Under the pieces are notes generated by a model, which did not search any database, was not told the DNA's origin, and saw only the letters and a program-made list of their open reading frames with translations. From the NCBI GenBank assembly GCA_002427055.1, contig DIPA01000099.1:3025-11129 (forward strand): DNA of 8,105 bases, given 5' to 3'. This DNA is from Firmicutes bacterium UBA5500 (GTDB lineage Bacteria > Bacillota > UBA994 > UBA5500). How positions within the stretch are numbered: position 1 is the stretch's first letter; each line of letters starts with the position of its first letter. Of the stretch, positions 1 to 4,804 are shown one piece after another. Made by a program: the position numbers and the translations under genes.

Positions 1-1490
1 CCGGACGCCAGAAACAGCGGTTCAGGATTATCCTCGCCATAAGGCCCTAAAAGCTCCAATTCGCCCAGCAGCTCAAAGGTAAGCTGGCTGGGCGGCAATT
101 CTGCTTCCAGCTCTAAAACCGGCTCCTGTACCTGAAAGCCAGCTTCGTCTGTCAGCGCCGCCAATGCCTCCCGCAGCTGGCCCAGCTTGTCCCGCCGCAG
201 GGTAAGCCCGGCACCCTGGGCATGCCCGCCGTAGCGTATCAGGTGCTCCCTGCAGCGGGTGAGGGCGGCGAACAGATCAAAGCCCGGCAGACTCCTACCA
301 GAACCGCGCCCTTCATCTCCTTCCCAGGAGATGAGGATGGCAGGGCGCTGATAGCTTTCTGTGATCCTGGAAGCCACAATCCCGATGATGCCGGGATGCC
401 AGCCTTCACCGCCCATAACGATTACAGGCGCGTCCTCCTGCCCTTGGTCGGCGATCGCCTTCTGTACCTCCTCAGTAAGCTTGGCACACAGTTCTTGACG
501 CTGACGATTCAGTTCTTCAAGCTTGCCTGCCAAAGTTTTAGCCTGGACGGGATCGTCTGTAAGCAGCAGCTCTACCGCCTGCTGTGCGTCTCCCAGTCTG
601 CCCACGGCATTGAGCCGCGGCCCCAAAATGAAGCCCAGATGATATGCGGAAAGGGGCTTACCTTTAAGGCCCGCGCCTTCTACCATCGCAGCGAGCCCTG
701 CGTTCCGGCTGTCTTCAAGCAGTTCCAGGCCAGCTTTTACGATGATTCTGTTCTCATCCAAAAGCGGCACAACATCTGCCACCGTACCCAAGGCCACCAG
801 ATCAAGATATTCATGGCAGCAATCCTTCGCTTCCCGGGGGATGAAAATTCCTTCTCCACCGGCCAGAGAGCAAAGGGCTTGGCAGAGCTTAAATGCCACT
901 CCAACCCCTGCCAAACCGCGAAACGGATAACTGCCCAGCTTAGGGTTAAGCACGGCCAAGGCGGAAGGGAGCTGCTCCTGAGGCTCATGGTGGTCTGTGA
1001 TAATCACATCCAACCCCAACTGAGAGGCTAATTTCACCTCTTCAGTGGAGACTATGCCCGAATCTACCGTCACTAAGAGCGCAACGCCGGCTTGAGCAAG
1101 CTCAGCTATCCCGTCGCAGTTGAGGCCATAGCCATCTGTGAACCTGCTGGGCAGATGATAGCGGACATGCGCCCCCAAATTGCGTAAGACCCGCACTAAA
1201 AGCGAAGTGGCCGTGATTCCGTCCGCATCATAATCTCCCCAGACGGCGATTTCCTCTTGCGCTGCGACGGCAGAGAGCAGACGCTCCGCAGCCGTACGCA
1301 TGCCCGTCATGAGAAAGGGATCTGCCATGTCTGACAAAGCCGAGCGCAAAAACTTGCCGGCCTGCGCTTCTGTGCTCAAGCCCCTGCTTACTAAAACCTG
1401 AGCCATGATTTTGCTGATTCCCAAATTCTCGCTGAGAGCCGCAACCGGACCCGGAACGTATGTTTTCAGCCGCCATTTTTCCTGTTTCAA
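1..1490 (-). CDS. recJ: Single-stranded-DNA-specific 5'-3' exonuclease RecJ (3' end outside window)
   Basis: RecJ degrades single-stranded DNA 5' to 3' in recombinational repair and mismatch repair, using Mn/Mg ions. About 496 codons are visible. Starting from TTG at 1490, the DHH phosphoesterase domain shows DYDADG (residues 86-91), VDSGI (D143), the DHH motif (166-168) and ALGTVAD (D239). The DHHA1 domain follows with HPGIIG (from H365), a GRGSGRS segment and RYGGHAQGAG (H423). The last residues, around NPEPLFLASG, look like the start of the C-terminal OB domain, so the gene is cut by the window edge, not broken. The start is chosen because the product then begins LKQEKWRLKTYVPG, and a GGGGAG ribosome site lies 10 nt upstream; an in-frame stop lies shortly above. 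It is 61 bp downstream of the patatin gene and may be co-transcribed with it. Identity is very secure; the exact start is moderately so. Confidence 0.96.
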   Translation of the reverse strand, partial: MKQEKWRLKTYVPGPVAALSENLGISKIMAQVLVSRGLSTEAQAGKFLRSALSDMADPFLMTGMRTAAERLLSAVAAQEEIAVWGDYDADGITATSLLVRVLRNLGAHVRYHLPSRFTDGYGLNCDGIAELAQAGVALLVTVDSGIVSTEEVKLASQLGLDVIITDHHEPQEQLPSALAVLNPKLGSYPFRGLAGVGVAFKLCQALCSLAGGEGIFIPREAKDCCHEYLDLVALGTVADVVPLLDENRIIVKAGLELLEDSRNAGLAAMVEGAGLKGKPLSAYHLGFILGPRLNAVGRLGDAQQAVELLLTDDPVQAKTLAGKLEELNRQRQELCAKLTEEVQKAIADQGQEDAPVIVMGGEGWHPGIIGIVASRITESYQRPAILISWEGDEGRGSGRSLPGFDLFAALTRCREHLIRYGGHAQGAGLTLRRDKLGQLREALAALTDEAGFQVQEPVLELEAELPPSQLTFELLGELELLGPYGEDNPEPLFLAS

Positions 1491-1551
1491 AATTAAACAA
1501 CTCCCCAATTAATTCCTTTATACTCTTCTGCTTTGACTATGATAATCCTGC

Positions 1552-2448
1552 CTAACGGCAGATTAGTCTTCGCAGTTGGGGAAGAGCTTCTCGCGCCGCA
1601 GCCCGGCCGCGCTGTATGCAATACGGGATTTTCGTGGGATCCAGATGGCCCACGTCGAAAATCTGAGGACGAATACTTAATTGTGCATATTGATCCACTC
1701 TGATTTGCGTCATTTCGCTGCTCTGCACTTCAATCGCCTGGGTTAACACCTCGGTGATATTGCTTACCGGAGCCAGCTTCCTGCTGATGTGCTCTACGCC
1801 AATTGCCACAACAACGTCCGCTCCCATATATTTCACCACTTCAACCGGCAGATTGTCTATCACCACGCCGTCCACCAAGCAACAGCCTTCCATGATTTTC
1901 GGCACAAATACCCCAGGGATGGAACAGCTGGCGCGGATGGCGGTTGCCAAATCGCTCTCCATTCTGACCGAGCGCGGCGGCAAAGGGCCGGGAAGGTACT
2001 TGGAAGAGGCGAAAATCACTCGCCTGTTTTTATTCAAATCCGCCGCCACAACCGCAAACGGAAGTTTTAAATCAGAAAACCTTTTCCCTCCCAGTACCTC
2101 ACAGAGGACTCTTTCAAAATTTTTGCCGCTGATAAGGCCTAAAGGAGCGCCTATAGCGCTCCCCTGCACCGTAAATCTGCCTTTCAGGTAACTCCTTAAA
2201 AATGAGATTAAATTTCTCATCAGCGAGATGGAAAATAGCTTGATAAATCTTCGATCCTCAACCAAAAAGTTCTCTATGGCCTCTGCGGACAAGCCGGCGG
2301 CGTACAGACCTCCGATGAGGCTGCCCATGCTGGTGCCTGCCAAATAATCCGGCCTCAGCCCGGCTTCCTCCAACTCTTTTAAAACTCCGATATGTGTGCA
2401 GGCTCTCAAGCCGCCTCCGCTTAAGGCTAAGCCCCAGTAACGTCGCAC
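1552..2448 (-). CDS. Patatin-like phospholipase / acyl hydrolase (RssA-like)
   Basis: This is a 298-residue bacterial patatin-family serine acyl hydrolase, expected to cleave acyl ester bonds of (phospho)lipids with a Ser-Asp dyad. The glycine-rich oxyanion segment SGGGLR is at residues 10-15, the nucleophile elbow GTSMG at 38-42 (Ser40), and the catalytic Asp in VDG at 193-194, preceded by the typical RASCSIPGVF block (172-181). It has no signal peptide and no obvious membrane segment, so it is probably cytosolic. The length is normal for RssA/YlbK-type single-domain members. The start is GTG at 2448, with GGAGGG about 7 nt upstream. It sits between the 157-residue unknown gene (85 bp upstream) and recJ (61 bp downstream), all on one strand. 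The true substrate cannot be read from sequence, and a functional link to RecJ is not implied. Confidence 0.93.
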   Translation of the reverse strand: MRRYWGLALSGGGLRACTHIGVLKELEEAGLRPDYLAGTSMGSLIGGLYAAGLSAEAIENFLVEDRRFIKLFSISLMRNLISFLRSYLKGRFTVQGSAIGAPLGLISGKNFERVLCEVLGGKRFSDLKLPFAVVAADLNKNRRVIFASSKYLPGPLPPRSVRMESDLATAIRASCSIPGVFVPKIMEGCCLVDGVVIDNLPVEVVKYMGADVVVAIGVEHISRKLAPVSNITEVLTQAIEVQSSEMTQIRVDQYAQLSIRPQIFDVGHLDPTKIPYCIQRGRAAAREALPQLRRLICR

Positions 2449-2533
2449 CCTTCTCCCTCCTTGGAGACCTGTTTTGCTCAGAATCTTGCAAATTTTGCAT
2501 TCCAGCAGATCCCAAGCAGCAAGATACTCAGCT

Positions 2534-3007
2534 CTATCTTCCGACCCGCGCCCAGCCGCTTGGGGAACGGACTTCTTTTTCCTCTGGCGCTGCCTCCACC
2601 GCCTCTATGGGAGGCGCCTCTTCCTTTGCCACAGATGCGGCAGGCGCCTCCTGCTGGCTGTTTTTCAAGGCTCCTCCCAGCATAGAGACCAACGGCATCA
2701 GCTTGGATAAATCACCGCTGCCGCCTAACAACCCTAAAAGATTATTCAGCATCGCGCTCTTATCGCCGCCTGGAGGGATAATCTGGCTGAGGGCATTCTC
2801 AGCCGGCGCCTGCTCTTTAACCGCGACTTCGGAAGGCCGACTGCCCTGCGCTCGGCCGTTTACGATGAGCTCCAGAATGTTGGTCAGGTTTACCAAGCTG
2901 AGTAACGCTAAAATAGTGTTGGCATCAAGTTGCTGCTGACCCATGGCTCCAAGGCAATAGTCCAGCATATGTCCTCCCGAGGTAGGAACCTTTAGCTCCG
3001 CATCCAT
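2534..3007 (-). CDS. Hypothetical protein with two Leu/Gly-rich hydrophobic blocks and an acidic Ala/Glu tail
   Basis: I do not recognise this 157-residue protein. Three parts are visible. The N-terminal part has a hydrophobic helix-like block at about 27-50 containing ANTILALLSLVNLTNILEL. A polar linker is followed by a second block at about 86-115, with LLGLLGGSGDLSKLMPLVSM. The C-terminal tail (about 118-147) is rich in Glu, Ala and Pro, and the protein ends GWARVGR. Neither hydrophobic block is a convincing transmembrane helix, because both carry Asn, Asp, Ser and Gly. They look more like amphipathic packing or oligomerisation segments. It starts at ATG 3007 with a perfect AGGAGGG site 6 nt upstream, only 22 bp after the stop of the YbaB-family gene, so co-expression with that gene is likely. 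It is a real gene by ribosome site, codon use and context; its function is unknown. Confidence 0.8.
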   Translation of the reverse strand: MDAELKVPTSGGHMLDYCLGAMGQQQLDANTILALLSLVNLTNILELIVNGRAQGSRPSEVAVKEQAPAENALSQIIPPGGDKSAMLNNLLGLLGGSGDLSKLMPLVSMLGGALKNSQQEAPAASVAKEEAPPIEAVEAAPEEKEVRSPSGWARVGR

Positions 3008-3029
3008 CCCTGACCCTCCTCTTCTTAAT

Positions 3030-3368
3030 TTAAAACAGATTGCTTCCTCCTAAAAAATCGCTGACCATCCCTGCCATGCCGTCGGTTGCCTTGTTGAGGA
3101 AAGTTCCCGCCGTTTCCCTAGCTTCGGCCAGAGATTGATTCACCGCTGTCAGAAGCATGCTTTGCAGTTCTCCCAGATTCTCCAGATCAATGATGCGGGG
3201 ATCTAAAATCACTTCTTTGATCTCTCCCAGTCCGTTTGCCACGGCTCTTACCGCGCCGTCGCCCGCGGCGCCTTCAACCCTCAGCTGTGCTAATTCTTCG
3301 CGGATCTGACCCATCTGTTCCTGAAGCTTACCGACCTTTGCATAGATCATCCCAAGATCTCCGTCCAT
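3030..3368 (-). CDS. YbaB/EbfC-family nucleoid-associated DNA-binding protein (paralogue-like)
   Basis: This 112-residue protein resembles the YbaB/EbfC family of small dimeric nucleoid-associated proteins. It has an N-terminal coiled-coil-like helix (MIYAKVGKLQEQMGQIREEL, about 7-26), then RVEGAAGDGAVRAVANGLGE (30-49), matching the family's VEG-GGGLVKV-NGKGE strand region. Next come KEVILDPRIID (51-61) and a helix LQSMLLTAVNQSLAEARE (68-85), matching the DP-LL and AAVN-AL segments. The C-terminus is hydrophobic and Gly-rich (FLGGSNLF). The start is ATG 3368, with AAGGAGG exactly 7 nt upstream. An in-frame ATG at 3527 would add 53 residues but would translate through a terminator hairpin, so it is rejected. 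The canonical family gene usually sits between dnaX and recR. Neither is here, so this is probably a second, diverged copy. It is first in a same-strand run with the 157-residue gene. Confidence 0.82.
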   Translation of the reverse strand: MDGDLGMIYAKVGKLQEQMGQIREELAQLRVEGAAGDGAVRAVANGLGEIKEVILDPRIIDLENLGELQSMLLTAVNQSLAEARETAGTFLNKATDGMAGMVSDFLGGSNLF

Positions 3369-3375
3369 AGCAAAA

Positions 3376-3382
3376 CCTCCTT
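3376..3382 (-). promoter_or_regulatory. Ribosome binding site fixing the start of the YbaB-family gene
   Basis: AAGGAGG on the minus strand, 7 nt before ATG 3368. This near-perfect Shine-Dalgarno site decides between the 112-residue start and an upstream in-frame ATG at 3527. Confidence 0.85.
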
Positions 3383-3398
3383 CTGTTTTCACTGCTGG

Positions 3399-3427
3399 TA
3401 TTTTATGCCGGAACGAGAAAAAGGGTG
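3399..3427 (-). promoter_or_regulatory. Candidate sigma-K-like (mother-cell sporulation) promoter
   Basis: On the minus strand, CACC (3424-3427), 16 nt, then CATAAAATA (3399-3407). This agrees with the Bacillus sigma-K pattern of AC, about 16 nt, CATAnnnTA. No acceptable sigma-A -35 box lies 17 nt from the TAAAAT core. The predicted transcript would start near 3390, just ahead of the ribosome site of the YbaB-family gene. The match is short, overlaps the tail of a terminator and may be chance. Confidence 0.3.
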
Positions 3428-3447
3428 CCAGCCAATTGGCGGCGCCC
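3418..3447 (-). terminator. Intrinsic terminator, minus strand, upstream of the YbaB-family gene
   Basis: GGGTGCC (3423-3429) pairs with GGCGCCC (3441-3447) with one G-U pair. After a bulged A, the inner palindrome GCCAATTGGC (3431-3440) extends the stem to about 10 bp with an AATT loop. On the minus strand it is followed directly by TTTTT (3418-3422). It would stop transcription arriving from the 3.5-3.9 kb islet before it reaches the YbaB-family gene. On the plus strand there is no U-run. Confidence 0.65.
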
Positions 3448-3575
3448 CCCAAAAAATGTAAACGGCAACTGTTTTCTCGCCTCGCCTGAACTAGCGAAGA
3501 CTTTCCGAATGACGGCGGTGAATTCATAGGGTTTGGCGTTCTCTCCCCTGCCCTGTAACCGCTGAACGCGCCGAT

Positions 3576-3881
3576 CTATTTAGGCTTTGAATGCTTCATG
3601 TGCCGCCTCGGAACACTCGCCGCTATCATATCCTTTTTGCTCAACGCAGCCATAAATCGGGCAGACGGCAATTCCCACATCCCACGAAACGCCGCGACAG
3701 CCGGAACATTCTTCCGCACTTGCCATGATTTCACGGCAGCGTCCAATTCATCCGTCGCGTCCGCGTCTTTGCTTTCGCGCTCTGATAAATTATCCCAAAC
3801 ATGGACGCGAAAAAGAAGTCGCGTCGCAAAATCGCCGTTTACCTCATATAATAGCGAGAACTCCAGATCCCGTTTTCCGTT
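3576..3881 (-). pseudogene. Possible frameshifted remnant of a DUF3795-like Cys-rich small protein
   Basis: One minus-strand frame, open from 3881 after a TGA, reads like coding sequence: EFSLLYEVNGDFATRLLF, then RVHVWDNLSERESKDADA and TDELDA (to about 3734). From about 3732 the better reading is a different frame: CREIMASAEECSGCRGV, then AVCPIYGCVEQKGYDSGECS, ending HEAFKA and TAA at 3580. The spacing Cys-x2-Cys, CPIYGC, EQKGY and GEC resembles DUF3795 zinc-ribbon-type proteins (CxGCR...C..C...EKG..CxEC). One expected Cys before GEC is missing, as is an N-terminal CGxxC. A one-base deletion near 3732 would join both parts. ATG 3726 could start a 48-residue fragment, but it has no clear ribosome site. 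The family assignment is from memory of the motif and is tentative. Confidence 0.35.
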
Positions 3882-3888
3882 TCATGCC

Positions 3889-3919
3889 CGGGTGAGCGGT
3901 GCTGAGCCCCTCTCACCCG
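3889..3919. repeat. Perfect 8-bp inverted repeat
   Basis: CGGGTGAG (3889-3896) and CTCACCCG (3912-3919) are exact reverse complements around a 15-nt loop. There is no U-run on either side, so it is not a standard terminator. It lies just upstream of the Cys-rich remnant. Its role is unknown. Confidence 0.5.
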
Positions 3920-3956
3920 ATTCTCCGCCTGGTTATCTGCTCTAATCCAAACGCGC

Positions 3957-3999
3957 AAAAAGGAAAAGCCCTTCATCCTGCAGCTGGAGGGCTTTTCCT
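3957..3999 (-). terminator. Intrinsic terminator, minus strand, probably ending the bioY transcript
   Basis: AGGAAAAGCCCT (3961-3972) and AGGGCTTTTCCT (3988-3999) form a perfect 12-bp stem, extendable by a few pairs, around a 15-nt loop. On the minus strand the stem, which itself ends in pyrimidines, runs into TTTT (3957-3960). The nearest minus-strand gene upstream is bioY, whose stop is about 200 nt away, so the transcript would carry a 3' tail antisense to the small ORF at 4030-4176. Confidence 0.7.
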
Positions 4000-4015
4000 C
4001 GGGGAAGGAGTTTCG

Positions 4016-4033
4016 ATGAACAGCGAAGGATGA
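4016..4033 (+). CDS. Five-codon mini-ORF (MNSEG) overlapping the start of the 48-residue ORF
   Basis: AAGGAG (4005-4010) lies 5 nt before ATG 4016, a good Shine-Dalgarno arrangement. The frame closes after MNSEG at TGA 4031-4033, which overlaps the ATG at 4030 as ATGA, the usual signature of translational coupling. It is either a leader peptide or the true start of the next ORF after a one-base loss. Confidence 0.3.
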   Translation: MNSEG

Positions 4034-4176
4034 CTAATATTGACGTCGCCGACAGCGCGGCCCCTCTGCCTGCGCAGGGCAATGAACTCCCCGCGCTTGT
4101 GAAGAAAATAGGCGAAACCAGGAGCGACAAAATCAAGCGGATGCTCCGCAATGAGCTGCAGCAGATGAAGCCATAG
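4030..4176 (+). CDS. Small hypothetical protein, 48 residues, basic C-terminus
   Basis: I do not recognise this product. It begins MTNIDVADSAAPLPAQ, continues with GNELPALVKKIGE, and ends in a Lys/Arg-rich, probably helical stretch (RSDKIKRMLRNELQQMKP). Codon choice, with many G/C third positions, resembles the real genes nearby. The antisense frame gives an unlikely hydrophobic/Ser-rich peptide that runs into a terminator. Its own ATG at 4030 has only GAAGG directly adjacent, which is too close. A good AAGGAG site serves an ATG at 4016 in the neighbouring frame. Either the mini-ORF MNSEG is translated first and hands over ribosomes at ATGA, or one base has been lost and the original protein was 53 residues beginning MNSEGMTNID. 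No promoter or terminator was identified for it. It could also be the last fragment of a decayed gene. Confidence 0.45.
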   Translation: MTNIDVADSAAPLPAQGNELPALVKKIGETRSDKIKRMLRNELQQMKP

Positions 4177-4196
4177 AATTTACAAGGCCTATTTGA

Positions 4197-4739
4197 TTAA
4201 AGGTCCCGGACAATTCGTCTCTGGATAAGCCCGCCTAGATAAACAGCGCAAGCTGCCTTCACAAAATCGCCAATCAGAAAAGGTATCATCCCTGTAAACA
4301 ATAATTGCGAAAAGCTCAGCGGTTTATGAACCACCTTGGCCATGATCACGGCCAGATAAGGAAGTCCCAGCACATACGGCGCCAGAACAGCAGCCACAAT
4401 AGCCCAGGGAATCCGTCTGGGGCTGTCTGAGCGCAGAATCAGACCAGTGAAATAGGCCGCCAAAGCCATTCCCGGCAAATAACCAAAAGAGGGATTCATC
4501 AGATATGTAGGCCCGCCGTAGGGAGGCGTCGCAAAGATGGGAAGTCCCAAAAGCCCCAGGGCGATGTAAACCAGCACCGCAATTGCTCCCAGTCTGGGAC
4601 CTAAGACAGCGCCCGCTAAGACAGAGGAAAAAGTAACAAGACTAAAAGGAACCACGGAGCTGCCGAAACGAAACAGTAGCGCTGTGGCTGCGCAGATGGC
4701 AGTGAAAATGCTGATCCTGGTCAATTCTCTAGTTTCCAA
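4197..4739 (-). CDS. bioY: Biotin transporter BioY (ECF-type substrate-binding S component)
   Basis: BioY is the membrane S component that captures biotin, alone or with the EcfA/A'/T energy-coupling module. The 180-residue product is almost entirely hydrophobic with about six membrane segments. The family core is visible: an N-terminal ELTRISIFTAICAA helix, GLLGLPIF followed by a GGPTYLMNPSFGYLPGM block around residues 65-90, and a C-terminal GDFVKAACAVYLGG with the characteristic Asp and Lys. The start is taken as TTG 4739, because GAGGTGAT lies just upstream and the preceding sequence is the BirA operator and -10 region. An in-frame TTG at 4763 would begin inside the operator. It lies downstream of birA on the same strand, with 65 bp between stop and start. 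Expression is probably repressed by BirA when biotin is plentiful. No ECF ATPase genes are in the window. Confidence 0.93.
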   Translation of the reverse strand: METRELTRISIFTAICAATALLFRFGSSVVPFSLVTFSSVLAGAVLGPRLGAIAVLVYIALGLLGLPIFATPPYGGPTYLMNPSFGYLPGMALAAYFTGLILRSDSPRRIPWAIVAAVLAPYVLGLPYLAVIMAKVVHKPLSFSQLLFTGMIPFLIGDFVKAACAVYLGGLIQRRIVRDL

Positions 4740-4752
4740 CTTTATCACCTCA

Positions 4753-4784
4753 TTGTTAACCAATAATTATTTATAAGTTGACGA
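4753..4784. promoter_or_regulatory. BirA (biotin) operator in front of bioY
   Basis: TTGTTAAC (4753-4760), 16 bp, GTTGACGA (4777-4784). The left half is the perfect Gram-positive BirA half-site and the right half matches GTTAACAA at 6 of 8. The 16-bp spacer holds a minus-strand TATAAA -10 candidate (4770-4775), so binding would block the promoter. The position between birA and bioY fits exactly. Confidence 0.8.
4770..4775 (-). promoter_or_regulatory. Candidate -10 box of the bioY promoter
   Basis: TATAAA on the minus strand, 5 of 6 to the sigma-A -10 consensus, inside the operator spacer. The -35 region 17 nt upstream is only a T-run, so the promoter is weak or relies on other elements. The transcript would start near 4763, leaving room for the ribosome site used by TTG 4739. 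Confidence 0.45.
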
Positions 4785-4804
4785 TATTGATAAAAAAACA
4801 AGCC

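Larger units (their letters stand above)
3369..4029. other. Gene-poor islet between the bioY locus and the YbaB-family gene
   Basis: These 660 bp contain no gene with a ribosome site and an intact family signature. Separately listed within it are the sigma-K-like box, two minus-strand terminators (3418-3447 and 3957-3999), a frameshifted Cys-rich remnant (3576-3881) and an 8-bp inverted repeat (3889-3919). Several frames on both strands stay open for 50-115 codons because of the base composition, but none has convincing translation signals. The terminator at each end makes it a transcriptionally insulated, probably decaying accessory patch. Confidence 0.55.

Noticed and set aside
222..1031. 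Plus-strand open frame of 269 codons
   Set aside because: It is fully antisense to recJ, whose DHH and DHHA1 motifs are intact on the minus strand. It has no ribosome site and no recognisable motif.
1754..2191. Plus-strand open frame of 145 codons
   Set aside because: Antisense to the patatin gene, Thr/Ser-rich, no translation signals.
2484..2500. TGCAAATTTTGCA palindrome between the 157-residue gene and the patatin gene
   Set aside because: Short AT-rich palindrome without a U-run or adjacent promoter boxes; not enough to call an operator.
2394..2939. Plus-strand open frame of 181 codons
   Set aside because: Antisense to the patatin 5' end and the 157-residue gene, both with strong ribosome sites on the minus strand.
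3369..3527. 53-residue N-terminal extension of the YbaB-family protein starting at ATG 3527
   Set aside because: It crosses an intrinsic terminator, has no match to the family, and ATG 3368 has a perfect ribosome site.
3598..3945. Plus-strand open frame of 115 codons
   Set aside because: Ser-rich, no ribosome site, runs opposite the Cys-rich relic and through the 3889-3919 inverted repeat.
3885..3960. Idea that the hairpin region is a group II intron or insertion-sequence end
   Set aside because: No domain V signature, no reverse transcriptase or transposase, no target duplication visible.
3942..4151. Minus-strand open frame of 69 codons
   Set aside because: It translates through the terminator at 3957-3999 and has no ribosome site. 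The plus-strand reading at 4030-4176 looks more natural.
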